Both the position numbers and the translations under genes were made by a program. A DNA stretch of 42,761 nucleotides from an uncultured Flavobacteriales bacterium (GTDB taxonomy: Bacteria > Bacteroidota > Bacteroidia > Flavobacteriales > BACL11), in NCBI GenBank assembly GCA_905478185.1, contig CAJQHO010000009.1, forward strand, positions 1 through 42,761, given 5' to 3'. The stretch's first letter is position 1; each line of letters starts with the position of its first letter. The notes beneath the pieces were generated by a model. It was not told the DNA's origin, ran no database searches, and saw only the letters and a list, made by a program, of their open reading frames with translations. Positions 9,232-18,767 of this stretch are shown in pieces.

Positions 9232-9921
9232 TTACGCAACCACCTCATTTAGAATACTTTCAAATAATAGTCTTCCATCTTGGTTGTTTAATTCTCCATC
9301 AGCAGCTCTTTCAGGGTGAGGCATCATTCCAAAAACATTTCTGTCTTTATTGCAAACCCCTGCAATATTCATTAATGATCCATTAGGGTTTGCTTCCTCA
9401 GTAATATTTCCGTCTATATCAGAATATTTGAATAAAATTTGATCATTTTCCACTAGTAATTTTAAAGTTTCTTCATCAGCAAAATACCTTCCTTCACCAT
9501 GTGCAATAGGAATTTTAATTGCTTTTTTAGCATACTGATTGGTAACTAAAGTATTATTAGTTGAAGCCTTTAAATAAGTGTTTTTACAGATAAATTTGTG
9601 AGAAGTATTGTGTAATAAAGCTCCAGGCAATAATCCACTTTCAGTAAGAATTTGAAATCCATTGCAAATACCCATTACATAACCTCCAGAATTAGCAAAG
9701 CCAATCACCTCCTTCATAATTGGTGAAAATTTAGCAATTGCTCCTGACCTTAAATAATCACCATAAGAAAACCCTCCAGGTAAAATGATAAAATCAACCT
9801 CCTGCAAATCAGTATCTTTATGCCAAATTTCAACAACTTCTTGCCCCATTATTTTTTCAATAACATAAACCATGTCTTTGTCACAATTAGAGCCAGGAAA
9901 AACAACTACACCAAATTTCAT
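9232..9921 (-). CDS. purQ: Phosphoribosylformylglycinamidine synthase, glutaminase subunit
   Basis: Supplies ammonia from glutamine to the PurL subunit, which turns FGAR into FGAM in step four of purine synthesis in the cytosol. It is a class I glutamine amidotransferase of 229 residues with nucleophile C86 in GICNGFQ and H202/E204 in PHPE. The oxyanion-hole segment ILPGGFSYGDYLRSGA is intact. As a stand-alone subunit it implies separate small-type PurL and PurS proteins elsewhere, not the single long fused enzyme. Its own promoter (TAAATTTG, minus strand, 9943-9950) overlaps the end of the upstream DUF6427 gene. Confidence 0.95.
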   Translation of the reverse strand: MKFGVVVFPGSNCDKDMVYVIEKIMGQEVVEIWHKDTDLQEVDFIILPGGFSYGDYLRSGAIAKFSPIMKEVIGFANSGGYVMGICNGFQILTESGLLPGALLHNTSHKFICKNTYLKASTNNTLVTNQYAKKAIKIPIAHGEGRYFADEETLKLLVENDQILFKYSDIDGNITEEANPNGSLMNIAGVCNKDRNVFGMMPHPERAADGELNNQDGRLLFESILNEVVA

Positions 9922-9942
9922 ATTCTTATTTTTTTAATGTTG

Positions 9943-9950
9943 CAAATTTA
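9943..9950 (-). promoter_or_regulatory. purQ minus-7 element
   Basis: TAAATTTG on the minus strand matches the Bacteroidota TAnnTTTG consensus and ends 21 bp before the purQ ATG. A CTTG at 9966-9969 (minus strand) is a weak minus-33 candidate with about 15-bp spacing. The element overlaps the last codons of the upstream gene. Confidence 0.55.
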
Positions 9951-10886
9951 CACATTATAAGCAATCAAGTACTTATAATAGAAAGAAGAAATCACTAACA
10001 TTAAAAATAAAATGTTAGCAATTTTTCTACTCTTAGAATACACAAAGTAATTCCCAATAATTACAGCTAAAGGAGTAAGAGTAAAGTAAAAATAATCATC
10101 ACCAGAATACAGTGCAATAATAATGCTAATTACAAAATACCAAAAAATTGATAAGAATGATTTTCTTGATTTAATACTCTTTTTATAAAGCCATCTGAAA
10201 AGCTCAATAATTGAAATAAAACCAATTGTAGATAACACACCTAGCCAAATATTTAACGGACTAGGATTCCAAATTAATTCTGGAGTTTTAATAAGTTCAA
10301 ATTGAGTAAATTTAGGAATAACAAATACTGAGTCGCTTAAAAATGTATATACAAAATAGAAAATATAAGGTATTATCAGACCTAGTAAGATCACGAAAAT
10401 TGTACGCCAATTATTGTTAGTGTAATTAATGCCGCTTACTAAAAATAAAAGTGAAAAATAAATAGTATTGGGGAATGAAACTGAAACAATGGAAAGTAAT
10501 AATGCAGCATTAAAAAATTCTGAAAAAGGATAATCTTTTTGGTAACTTTCTAATATAAAGTTAAGGAAGAAAAGTAAAATAAAAGAGGACCCCCATTCAT
10601 TTACACTATTGAAAAAACTACTTCCAATTAGAATAAAAACAAAGCCAATTACTAAATTATCTTTTTTGATAATGTTCTTTTCGTAAATCAAATTGTTTAA
10701 TCCTAACCCTTGAAAAAACGGAAGAGTTAAACCCAAAAAAAACACTAAATAAGAAGAAGTATTACCATTTATAAAAATGGTATTAAAATCATAATTTATC
10801 AGGGGAATGCTGATGAAAATAACACAAAAAATCACAAAAAATAATATTATTGTGGGTTTCGGATTTATAAGATGTTTTAAAAACAT
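9948..10886 (-). CDS. DUF6427-like polytopic membrane protein
   Basis: A 312-residue, very hydrophobic protein with roughly ten predicted membrane spans: the sequence is almost unbroken runs such as TIILFFVIFCVIFISIPL, IYFSLLFLVSGI and TIFVILLGLIIPYIFYFVY. Its size, the N-terminal stretch with FLGLTLPFFQGLGLN, and its place near purD match the uncharacterised Flavobacteriia family annotated as DUF6427. No catalytic motif can be pointed to and the function is unknown. It is transcribed away from the small membrane protein at 10939; the two share a 52-bp divergent spacer, which suggests a linked role. The family name rests on recall of its typical context and character. Confidence 0.75.
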   Translation of the reverse strand: MFLKHLINPKPTIILFFVIFCVIFISIPLINYDFNTIFINGNTSSYLVFFLGLTLPFFQGLGLNNLIYEKNIIKKDNLVIGFVFILIGSSFFNSVNEWGSSFILLFFLNFILESYQKDYPFSEFFNAALLLSIVSVSFPNTIYFSLLFLVSGINYTNNNWRTIFVILLGLIIPYIFYFVYTFLSDSVFVIPKFTQFELIKTPELIWNPSPLNIWLGVLSTIGFISIIELFRWLYKKSIKSRKSFLSIFWYFVISIIIALYSGDDYFYFTLTPLAVIIGNYFVYSKSRKIANILFLMLVISSFYYKYLIAYNV

Positions 10887-10914
10887 TGTACTTGATAAAA
10901 ATTATTTAAATTTG
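10886..10914 (+). promoter_or_regulatory. Promoter of the 58-residue membrane protein
   Basis: TTG (10886-10888), an 18-bp spacer and TAAATTTG (10907-10914) fit the Bacteroidota minus-33/minus-7 pattern. The minus-33 box touches the ATG of the divergent DUF6427 gene. The minus-7 box is 24 bp before the ATG at 10939. Confidence 0.65.
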
Positions 10915-10938
10915 CAGCTGTAAATTAAAACAAAAATT

Positions 10939-11115
10939 ATGAATAAGATTTGGTATGCAATTGGAGATTCTTTTGATTACTTATTTGCTATGGCTGATGG
11001 GATTGGAAATACAATAAACTATATCTATATTGGAGTTATATTTGCTTTTCTTGTAGTATGGGTTAGCAAAATGCTAAAGCATAGACAAGATAATGAAGAG
11101 CACGCTCCTTTATAA
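10939..11115 (+). CDS. Small single-span membrane protein, DUF6341-like (58 aa)
   Basis: A short gene under many length cut-offs. It begins MNKIWYAIGDSFDYLFAMAD, continues into one membrane span (YIYIGVIFAFLVVWVSKML) and ends in a polar tail, KHRQDNEEHAPL. A good promoter precedes it. Its size, topology, acidic tail and position between purD and the DUF6427 gene match the small flavobacterial protein annotated as DUF6341. The last six bases overlap the purD stop region tail to tail. Function unknown; its constant neighbour DUF6427 may be its partner in the membrane. The coding case rests on promoter, start, span and context together. Confidence 0.75.
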   Translation: MNKIWYAIGDSFDYLFAMADGIGNTINYIYIGVIFAFLVVWVSKMLKHRQDNEEHAPL

Positions 11116-12381
11116 ATCGAACCCTATATCTTTACGATAATATTTTCCTTTAAAGGAAATTTTCTCAGCACTTGCAAATGATTTTGTAAGTGCCTCTTCT
11201 ATATTTTCTCCAAAAGAAGTTAAAGCAATTACTCTTCCTCCGCTAGTTCTTAATTGTTCGTTTTCATTTTTTGTTCCTGCATGAAATACGATACTTTCTT
11301 TAATATCTTCTGTGCCACTTATTGCTTTCCCTTTTTCATAAGTTTCAGGATAACCTCCTGAAACTAACATTACTGTTGTAGCGGCTTGTTCGTTAATATT
11401 TAAATCTTTTTCACTAAAAGTTCCATCATCAATTCCTTTTAATAGATTTAAAAGATCTGATTTAATTCTAGGTATCACAACTTCAGTTTCAGGGTCTCCC
11501 ATTCTTACATTATATTCAATGACTTTCGGCTGACCTTTCACATTTATAAGTCCAATAAAAATAAATCCTTTATAAGTAATTCCATCTTTTTTTAGTCCTT
11601 CAACAGTTGGTTTTACTATTTCCCTCTCCACTTTTTCAATGTAAAATCTATCAGCAAATGGAACTGGTGAAATTGCTCCCATTCCTCCAGTATTTAGCCC
11701 TGTATCTCCCTCCCCAATTCTTTTATAATCTTTTGCTGACGGAAGAATTTTGTAAGAATCTCCATCAGTTAAAACAAATACTGAAAGTTCTATTCCACTT
11801 AAAAACTCTTCAATTACTACTGTTGAAGATGCATTTCCGAATTTTGCATCATCAACCATAGCTTTTAGTTCGTCTTTTGCTCCTTGTAAATTATCTAAGA
11901 TTAAAACTCCTTTACCAGCTGCTAATCCATCTGCTTTTAATACATAAGGAGCATCTAAGCTTTCTAAAAAAGCGTAACCTTCTTCTAAATTGTCTTTTGT
12001 AAAAGCTTTATATTTTGCAGTTGGAATTTCATGGCGAATCATAAATTCTTTTGCAAATTCTTTGCTACCCTCAAGTCTTGCCCCTTCTTTTGATGGGCCA
12101 ATTAATGATATGTTTTGTAATTCTTCATCCTCTTGGAAAAAGTCATAAATACCATTTACTAATGGGTCTTCTGGTCCTACAACTACCATTTCTATTCCCT
12201 CCGAAAGAACAAATTTTTTGATGCTTTCAAAATCATTTACACCAATTTCAATATTACTCCCGACCTCTGCTGTTCCTGGATTTCCTGGCGCAATAAATAA
12301 ATTATTGCAACTACTGCTTTTTGCAATTTTCCATGCAAAAGCATGTTCCCTTCCTCCACTTCCTAATATCAGTACATTCAT
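11110..12381 (-). CDS. purD: Phosphoribosylamine-glycine ligase (GAR synthetase)
   Basis: ATP-grasp enzyme that joins phosphoribosylamine and glycine in step two of purine synthesis, in the cytosol. The 423 residues are full length. The N-terminal MNVLILGSGGREHAFAWK is the family signature, followed by VVVGPEDPL, the ATP-grasp lid LKADGLAAGKGVLI, and the metal/ATP site region NVRMGDPETEVV. It is the third gene of a lepA-yebC-purD operon, four bp after yebC. It ends overlapping the small membrane protein gene on the other strand, with no room for a separate terminator. Confidence 0.97.
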   Translation of the reverse strand: MNVLILGSGGREHAFAWKIAKSSSCNNLFIAPGNPGTAEVGSNIEIGVNDFESIKKFVLSEGIEMVVVGPEDPLVNGIYDFFQEDEELQNISLIGPSKEGARLEGSKEFAKEFMIRHEIPTAKYKAFTKDNLEEGYAFLESLDAPYVLKADGLAAGKGVLILDNLQGAKDELKAMVDDAKFGNASSTVVIEEFLSGIELSVFVLTDGDSYKILPSAKDYKRIGEGDTGLNTGGMGAISPVPFADRFYIEKVEREIVKPTVEGLKKDGITYKGFIFIGLINVKGQPKVIEYNVRMGDPETEVVIPRIKSDLLNLLKGIDDGTFSEKDLNINEQAATTVMLVSGGYPETYEKGKAISGTEDIKESIVFHAGTKNENEQLRTSGGRVIALTSFGENIEEALTKSFASAEKISFKGKYYRKDIGFDL

Positions 12382-12385
12382 ATTT

Positions 12386-13132
12386 TTAACTATCCATTGT
12401 GTTTAAGATATCCTCAGTCAATTCCATATTATGAAATACTTGTTGGACATCATCATTTTCCTCAAGTAAATCTAAAAGTTTTAATACTTTTTCTGCCTGT
12501 TCAGCAGTAATTGTTTTAAAATTATTTGGGATTCTTTGTAATTCAGAATTCTTAATTTCAATCCCAAGTTCTTCTAATTTTACTTGCATATTATTAAAAT
12601 CAGGGAAATCACAATATATTGTAACAGCCTCTTCATCTACTTCCAATTCTTCTAATCCACCATCAATTAGTTCCATTTCTAACTCTTCAAAATCTATAGT
12701 GATATTCTCAGGATCAATAGTAAAAACTCCTTTCCTGTCAAAGATAAACTCTAAGGAGCCATTTGTCCCCATTGCGCCATCACATTTGCTGAAATACGAA
12801 CGAACATCAGCAACAGTACGATTGTTATTGTTAGATGCACAATCTACAAAAACTGCAATCCCATGAATTGCATAACCTTCCAAACTCATTTCTTCATAGT
12901 TTGCAGTATCCTTATCGCTTGCTTTTTTGATGGCACGCAAAACATTATCCTTAGGCATATTTGCCGCTTTTGCATTTTGCATTACTTGCCTTAATCTAGA
13001 ATTTGTATCTGGATCAGGGCCACCTTCTTTTACTGACATTACAATATCTTTTCCAATTCTTGTAAAAGTTTTAGCCATTTTCGACCACCTTTTCATCTTT
13101 CTAGCCTTTCTGAATTCAAATGCTCTCCCCAT
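12386..13132 (-). CDS. yebC: YebC/PmpR/TACO1 family protein
   Basis: Conserved 248-residue family. Recent work on relatives points to easing ribosome stalling at proline-rich motifs, while older literature describes a DNA-binding regulator; either could hold here. The N-terminus MGRAFEFRKARKMKRWSKMAKTF and the GGPDPDTNSRLRQVMQNAKAANMPKDN block are diagnostic. The three-domain length is normal. Ten bp separate it from lepA upstream, also a translation factor, and four bp from purD downstream, so the operon pairs two ribosome-associated proteins with a purine gene. The start is fixed by the conserved MGRAFE. Confidence 0.94.
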   Translation of the reverse strand: MGRAFEFRKARKMKRWSKMAKTFTRIGKDIVMSVKEGGPDPDTNSRLRQVMQNAKAANMPKDNVLRAIKKASDKDTANYEEMSLEGYAIHGIAVFVDCASNNNNRTVADVRSYFSKCDGAMGTNGSLEFIFDRKGVFTIDPENITIDFEELEMELIDGGLEELEVDEEAVTIYCDFPDFNNMQVKLEELGIEIKNSELQRIPNNFKTITAEQAEKVLKLLDLLEENDDVQQVFHNMELTEDILNTMDS

Positions 13133-13142
13133 ATTTTATTTT

Positions 13143-14933
13143 TTAATCATCTAGTTTTAATACAGCCATAAATGCATTTTGTGGAATTTCAACATTACCA
13201 ACCTGCCTCATTCTTTTCTTTCCTTTTTTCTGTTTTTCTAATAGTTTTCTTTTTCTTGAAATATCCCCTCCATAACATTTTGCAGTTACATCTTTCCTCA
13301 ATGCTTTTACAGTTTCTCTAGATATAATCTTAGCTCCAATCGCTGATTGTATAGCAATATCAAACTGCTGCCTTGGAATTAATTCTTTTAATTTAGAGCA
13401 TAATTTTTTCCCTAAAGCATAAGAATTTGTTTTGTGTACTAATGCTGACAATGCATCAACAGGATCTCCATTTAACAAAATATCAAGTTTAGCTAAAACT
13501 GATGTTCTGTACCCAATAGGATAATAATCAAAAGACGCATAGCCTTTAGAGACAGATTTTAGTTTATCATAGAAATCAAATACAATTTCACCAAGTGGCA
13601 TTTCAAAAGTAAGTTCAACTCTATCAGTAGTTAAATAAACTTGATTGGTTAACTCTCCTCTTTTAGCAATACACAGTGTCATCACGGGACCGATAAAATC
13701 AGCTTTTGTAATGATTTGCGCACGGATATATGGCTCTTCTACACTTTCCAAAATACTTGGATCTGGGTAATCCGTAGGGTTATGAATCTCTAATTTTTTA
13801 CCTGCTCTTGTGTATGCAAAATAAGATACGTTTGGAACTGTTGTAATTACAGTCATGTTAAACTCTCGTTCTAATCTTTCCTGCACGATTTCCATGTGTA
13901 ACATTCCTAAAAACCCACATCTAAACCCAAAACCAAGTGCTGCAGATGATTCTGGAGCATATGTTAAAGAGGCATCATTTAATTGCAGTTTTTCCATGGA
14001 GTTTCTAAGCTCTTCAAAATCTTCCGTATCAACCGGATAAATTCCTGCAAAAACCATTGGTTTTACTTCCTCAAACCCTTTTACTGCATCAGTTGCTGGA
14101 TTTTCAGCTGTAGTAATAGTATCACCTACTTTTACTTCTCTTGCGTCTTTTATTCCTGATATGATGTAACCAACCTCACCAGCTTTTAATGATTTTTTTG
14201 GAAATTGTTTGAAGCGTAAAGCACCAATTTCATCAGCATGGTATTTCATATCTGTAGCCATGAACTTTACCTCTTGACCCTTTTTTATTTCCCCATTTAG
14301 AATTTTAAAATATGCTTCTATACCTCTAAATGTATTGTAAACTGAGTCAAATATCATAGCTTGCAAAGGAGCGTCAACATCACCTTCTGGATGAGGGACC
14401 CGCTCTACAATTGCAGTTAAAATATTTTCAATTCCAATACCTGTTTTTGCACTTGCAGGAATAATATCTTCATCTGCACAGTCAATTAAATCAATAATTT
14501 GATCTTTTACCACTTCAGGCTCCGCAGAAGGTAAGTCAATTTTATTGAGTACAGGAATTATTTCTAAATCATGTTCCAAAGCCAAATATAAATTTGAAAT
14601 TGTTTGTGCCTGAATCCCTTGTGCAGCATCAACAATTAAAAGCGCACCTTCACAAGCGGCAATTGATCTTGATACTTCATAAGAGAAATCAACATGCCCA
14701 GGAGTGTCAATTAAATTAAGGATATACTCTTCACCTTTATGCGTATATTCCATCTGTATCGCATGACTTTTAATGGTGATTCCTCTTTCTTTTTCAAGGT
14801 CCATATTATCTAAAAGTTGAGACTCAGCTTCTCTCTCAGTAACTGCCCCTGTGAATTCTAATAATCTATCAGCCAAAGTTGATTTACCATGGTCAATATG
14901 TGCAATAATGCAAAAATTTCTAATTTTTTTCAT
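13143..14933 (-). CDS. lepA: Elongation factor 4 (LepA) GTPase
   Basis: Ribosome-binding translational GTPase involved in ribosome biogenesis or initiation and in back-translocation in vitro. At 596 residues it is the usual length. The GTPase motifs are all there: AHIDHGKST (G1), RGITI (G2), DTPGHVDF (G3), NKID (G4) and PASAKTG (G5). The C-terminal domain specific to LepA ends with the basic [28 protein letters not shown] stretch (read as two adjoining parts). First gene of the lepA-yebC-purD operon. No perfect TAnnTTTG element was seen in the 91-bp spacer on this strand. ATG start at 14933 is directly before the conserved [13 protein letters not shown]. Confidence 0.97.
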   Translation of the reverse strand: MKKIRNFCIIAHIDHGKSTLADRLLEFTGAVTEREAESQLLDNMDLEKERGITIKSHAIQMEYTHKGEEYILNLIDTPGHVDFSYEVSRSIAACEGALLIVDAAQGIQAQTISNLYLALEHDLEIIPVLNKIDLPSAEPEVVKDQIIDLIDCADEDIIPASAKTGIGIENILTAIVERVPHPEGDVDAPLQAMIFDSVYNTFRGIEAYFKILNGEIKKGQEVKFMATDMKYHADEIGALRFKQFPKKSLKAGEVGYIISGIKDAREVKVGDTITTAENPATDAVKGFEEVKPMVFAGIYPVDTEDFEELRNSMEKLQLNDASLTYAPESSAALGFGFRCGFLGMLHMEIVQERLEREFNMTVITTVPNVSYFAYTRAGKKLEIHNPTDYPDPSILESVEEPYIRAQIITKADFIGPVMTLCIAKRGELTNQVYLTTDRVELTFEMPLGEIVFDFYDKLKSVSKGYASFDYYPIGYRTSVLAKLDILLNGDPVDALSALVHKTNSYALGKKLCSKLKELIPRQQFDIAIQSAIGAKIISRETVKALRKDVTAKCYGGDISRKRKLLEKQKKGKKRMRQVGNVEIPQNAFMAVLKLDD

Positions 14934-14970
14934 GAGGTGCGAAAATACATTTTTTCACCTAAATAGACAC

Positions 14971-15003
14971 TTGTATTTTAGAGCAGATATTTTAGTATAT
15001 TTG
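14971..15003 (+). promoter_or_regulatory. Promoter of the DUF2061 gene
   Basis: TTG at 14971-14973, a 22-bp spacer and TATATTTG at 14996-15003, matching TAnnTTTG. The ATG follows 21 bp later. Confidence 0.6.
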
Positions 15004-15024
15004 TCATCCGAAAAGTAAAAGAAA

Positions 15025-15273
15025 ATGAGCAAAGTAAAAATAAACAAAACCAGACATATTCTAAAGGCTATTACTTGGAATTTGCTAGCTATGACCACTA
15101 CATTTGTTGTGTTGTCATACTTACCACCTTATTTTGGTTTTGAACCTCTTGATAAGAGTCAAGTTGGTTGGTTAGTGATATTAGACAGAGTTGCAAAACT
15201 TATCTTTTATTACTTTCATGAAAGAACTTGGTTTGCATCTAATTGGGGGATTATTAAACCGCCAAAAGATTAA
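15025..15273 (+). CDS. DUF2061 family small membrane protein
   Basis: An 82-residue protein with the DUF2061 pattern: RHILKAITWNLLAMTTTFVVLSYL as the first span, then LVILDRVAKLIFYYFHERTWFASNWG, with the FYYFHERTW signature near residues 60-68. Members are two-span inner-membrane proteins of unknown function, sometimes next to sulfate assimilation genes, which is not the case here. It has its own promoter and ends in a 4-bp tail-to-tail overlap with the rhomboid gene. Confidence 0.88.
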   Translation: MSKVKINKTRHILKAITWNLLAMTTTFVVLSYLPPYFGFEPLDKSQVGWLVILDRVAKLIFYYFHERTWFASNWGIIKPPKD

Positions 15274-15941
15274 ATTATCTCATCATCTTTCTTTAAGATG
15301 TAGTTGATTTTAATTTTATTTTCTTCACGAAATTTTTCTTCCATTTCTTCATCAATTTCCCATTGGTATTTCTTGCGTTCTGGCCCTTCATTTTTGTAGA
15401 ATAGCGCAACAATAATACCTGCAACAAAACCTGCTAAATGCCCTTCCCATGATACAGCTTCTTTTGTTGGGAGTATCCCCCAAATCATTGAGCCATATAA
15501 AAAGATAATCACGAATGATACTGCAGATAATCTTGGATTTTTACGAATGATTCCACTTACTAAAATAAAGGATGCAAGCGCATAAATTATTCCACTTGCA
15601 CCAATATGGAATGATGGCCTTCCAATTATCCAAAGCCAAAACCCTGAAATGAAAAATAGCCATAAAAATATTCTTGTTGCAATCTTTCTATAGAATGAAA
15701 AAAGCATTCCTCCTAATATAAGTACAGGATAACTATTGTTTAACAAGTGAGTAAAATCTTTGTGGATAAATGGTGAAAAAAGAATCCCCTTAAGTCCGCT
15801 AAGAGTTTGAGGAGAAACGCCAAATTTTACAAATGAAAAGTTAAAATTTACCTCAATGATTTTAACCAACCACATTGTAAGTAAAAATAAAAATGGCACA
15901 AATAAACTACTATAAAGTTCCTTTTTATCTGATTTATTCAT
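15270..15941 (-). CDS. Rhomboid family intramembrane serine protease
   Basis: Membrane protease that cuts substrates within or near their transmembrane helices. The nucleophile serine lies in FHIGASGIIYA (GASG motif) and the catalytic histidine in WEGHLAGFVAGI, so the dyad is intact. About six spans are followed by a soluble, charged tail of some 50 residues (NEGPERKKYQWEIDEEMEEKF, then KINYILKKDDEII). I choose the ATG at 15941 (MNKSDKKELYSS). A longer form from 15971 adds ten residues and crowds the polA promoter region. It diverges from polA; substrates are unknown. Confidence 0.88.
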   Translation of the reverse strand: MNKSDKKELYSSLFVPFLFLLTMWLVKIIEVNFNFSFVKFGVSPQTLSGLKGILFSPFIHKDFTHLLNNSYPVLILGGMLFSFYRKIATRIFLWLFFISGFWLWIIGRPSFHIGASGIIYALASFILVSGIIRKNPRLSAVSFVIIFLYGSMIWGILPTKEAVSWEGHLAGFVAGIIVALFYKNEGPERKKYQWEIDEEMEEKFREENKIKINYILKKDDEII

Positions 15942-16002
15942 CTGAAAATTTTGAAGAGTAAAAGTAAACAATTAATGCTTATAAATTGTATTTTTACAAC
16001 AG

Positions 16003-18765
16003 ATGAAAGAAGAAAAAAAATTATTTTTATTAGATGCTTTTGCTCTTATTTACAGAGCCTATTTTGCTTTTGTAAAAAATCCTAGAATTAACTCCAAAGG
16101 TTTAGATACCTCAGCAGTTTTCGGTTTTGTAAATACTTTAAATGAAGTGATACGAAAGGAAAAACCAACTCATATTGCAGTTGTTTTTGATAGGTCAACC
16201 CCTACTCTTAGGCACATAGAATATCCAGAATATAAAGCTCATAGAGAAGCAATGCCTGATGGATTGCGTGATGCTTTGCCCTACATTGACAAGTTGTTGG
16301 AGGCATTTAATATTCCTAAACTGTATAAAGATGGTTTTGAGGCTGATGATGTGATTGGAACTTTGGCAAAAAAAGCTGAAAAGGAAGGATTTCAAACTTA
16401 TATGATGACTTCCGATAAGGACTTTGCTCAACTAGTATCTAAAAATATATTTATGTATAGGCCAGGGAATAAATGGCAACCCACTGCAATTTGGGGTATC
16501 CCTGAGGTGCTTGAAAAATTTGATATTCAACGAGTTGATCAGGTAATTGACTACTTAGGGATGATGGGAGACGCATCTGATAATATCCCTGGAATACCTG
16601 GGGTTGGGAAAAAGACAGCACAAAAGTTTATTAGAGAGTACGGTTCAATGGAAGGTCTTTTTGAGAATACTGCTGACTTAAAAGGGAAGATGAAAGAGAA
16701 AGTTGAATCAGCAAAAGAAATTGGATTGCTTTGTAAAAAGTTAGCCACCATAATTACAGATGTCCCAATTGAATTAGATGAAAAATCCTTGATTATTTCT
16801 ACTAGAAATGAAGAAAAGATAAGAGAACTTTTTGATGAGTTAGAATTTAAAACGCTTTTACAAAGGGTGCTTGCCTCCAATTCTTCTACTTCATTTCCTA
16901 AGAAAGAAATTATTATTGAAAAGAAAGAAATAGCTCCAACATCTCAATTTGATTTATTTGCAGAACCAGTTGAGCAGCAGAAAAAAGAAACTCCAAAAAG
17001 TAACTTTAAATTAGCTACTAAGGATACTTTCAAGAATATTGTTGCAGATATTGAAAATAATAAAAAGTTTTCTTTCAGTATTATTATAGATACAAATGAT
17101 TCTTTAACTACAAAGTTAGTAGGAGTTTCGTGCAGTTATAATGATGATAATGGGTACTATATTCCGTTTTTAGAGCAAAATATTAAGCCCCTAAAATCAA
17201 TTTTTGAAAATGAGGAAATCATTAAAATCGGGTATGATTTAAAATTTGCAATTAAGGTTTTAAATAATCATAATATAAATTTAAAGGGGGCGTTTTTTGA
17301 TGTGCAAATTGCTCATTATTTATTGCATCCTGATACGCGACATTCCTTAGATATTATTGCAGATAATTATTTAAATGTAATAATGGTTGAAGAACAATCT
17401 ATTACAGGAAAAGGGAAAACAAAAAGCTTACTTTCTGAAATTAATAGCGATAATATATGTGATTTTGCAAGTGAAAAATCATCTGTAATATTTAAGCTTG
17501 CTCCTATTTTTGAAAAAGAAATGAAGGAAGTTGAGGTTTTTGATTTGTTTGAAAAAATTGAAATCCCTTTAACTAAAGTTCTTGCTAAAATGGAATTAGA
17601 AGGAATAGCTTTAGATGTTGAAATGCTACAGAATTATAGCACACAATTAACATCTGAACTTCAATTGCTTGAGAATAAAATTCATCAGTTGGCTGACAAA
17701 GAGTTTAATATCTCTTCTCCAAAACAAATGGGAGAGATTCTTTTTGAAAAATTGGAGCTCAGTAAAAAACCTAAAAAAACAAAATCAGGCCAATACTCTA
17801 CTTCAGAAGAAATTTTGCTAAAATTAAAAGATACTCACCCAATTATTGACGAAATTCTGACTTTTAGAGGAGTTAAAAAGCTCCTTTCAACTTATGTTGA
17901 TGCATTGCCAGTATTGGTTAATACTGAAACTAAAAGAATTCATTCTACTTTTAATCAGTCTGTAGCTTCAACTGGAAGATTGTCATCAGTAAATCCAAAC
18001 ATACAAAACATTCCTATTAGAACCAAAAGAGGGATGAAAGTCCGTGAGGCTTTTATTCCTAAAGATGAAAATTACACTTTAATGGCTGCTGATTACTCTC
18101 AAATTGAATTGAGGATTATGGCATCATTAAGTAAAGATGAAGGTATGCTTACTGCTTTTAATAATGGTGCTGATATTCATTCTGCTACTGCTGCAAAAGT
18201 CTTTAAAGTTGATATTAAGGATGTGGATAGAAACATGCGTTCGCAAGCTAAATCTGTAAATTTTGGAATTATTTATGGCATCTCAGCGTTTGGTCTTTCT
18301 CAGAATATTGGTGTTAGCCGTACTGAAGCAAAGGAGATAATTGATAATTATTTTGAGCAATTTCCTAAAGTAAAAAATTATATGGATTGGTCAATAGAGC
18401 AGGCTCGTGAGAAAGAATATGTGGAAACTATTATGGGAAGAAGAAGGTACTTAAAAGATATAAATGCTAGAAATGGCATGATAAGAGCTATGGCTGAACG
18501 AAATGCTATAAATGCGCCTATTCAAGGTTCAGCCGCTGATATTATAAAAATTGCAATGATTAATATTCAGCAAGAAATGGAGCAAAGAGAGATGAAATCA
18601 AAAATGTTGTTACAAGTTCATGATGAACTGGTGTTTGATATGCATAATTCTGAATCATCAGAATTAAAAACCCTTGTAAAAGAGAAGATGGTACAAGCAG
18701 TTAGTTTGCAAGTTCCTTTAATTGTTGATATTGGAGAAGGATTAAATTGGTTAGAAGCCCACTAA
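16003..18765 (+). CDS. polA: DNA polymerase I with a degenerate 3'-5' exonuclease domain
   Basis: Removes RNA primers and fills gaps in replication and repair. The 920 residues show an intact N-terminal 5'-3' nuclease (LDAFALIYRAYFAF, then FEADDVIGTLA, TSDKDFAQLV, GDASDNIPGIPGVGKKTA). The C-terminal polymerase has motif A DYSQIELR (697-704), the O-helix RSQAKSVNFGIIYG (746-759) and motif C QVHDEL (871-876). The middle domain (about 340-510) aligns with the proofreading fold, but its metal ligands are mostly gone. Exo I reads DTN (363-365) where DxE is expected, the Exo II aspartate is A416, and the Exo III Y-x3-D is F488-x3-K492. The enzyme should therefore lack proofreading, like Taq polymerase. 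It diverges from the rhomboid gene and nearly abuts a small membrane gene on the other strand. Confidence 0.96.
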   Translation: MKEEKKLFLLDAFALIYRAYFAFVKNPRINSKGLDTSAVFGFVNTLNEVIRKEKPTHIAVVFDRSTPTLRHIEYPEYKAHREAMPDGLRDALPYIDKLLEAFNIPKLYKDGFEADDVIGTLAKKAEKEGFQTYMMTSDKDFAQLVSKNIFMYRPGNKWQPTAIWGIPEVLEKFDIQRVDQVIDYLGMMGDASDNIPGIPGVGKKTAQKFIREYGSMEGLFENTADLKGKMKEKVESAKEIGLLCKKLATIITDVPIELDEKSLIISTRNEEKIRELFDELEFKTLLQRVLASNSSTSFPKKEIIIEKKEIAPTSQFDLFAEPVEQQKKETPKSNFKLATKDTFKNIVADIENNKKFSFSIIIDTNDSLTTKLVGVSCSYNDDNGYYIPFLEQNIKPLKSIFENEEIIKIGYDLKFAIKVLNNHNINLKGAFFDVQIAHYLLHPDTRHSLDIIADNYLNVIMVEEQSITGKGKTKSLLSEINSDNICDFASEKSSVIFKLAPIFEKEMKEVEVFDLFEKIEIPLTKVLAKMELEGIALDVEMLQNYSTQLTSELQLLENKIHQLADKEFNISSPKQMGEILFEKLELSKKPKKTKSGQYSTSEEILLKLKDTHPIIDEILTFRGVKKLLSTYVDALPVLVNTETKRIHSTFNQSVASTGRLSSVNPNIQNIPIRTKRGMKVREAFIPKDENYTLMAADYSQIELRIMASLSKDEGMLTAFNNGADIHSATAAKVFKVDIKDVDRNMRSQAKSVNFGIIYGISAFGLSQNIGVSRTEAKEIIDNYFEQFPKVKNYMDWSIEQAREKEYVETIMGRRRYLKDINARNGMIRAMAERNAINAPIQGSAADIIKIAMINIQQEMEQREMKSKMLLQVHDELVFDMHNSESSELKTLVKEKMVQAVSLQVPLIVDIGEGLNWLEAH

Positions 18766-18767
18766 AT

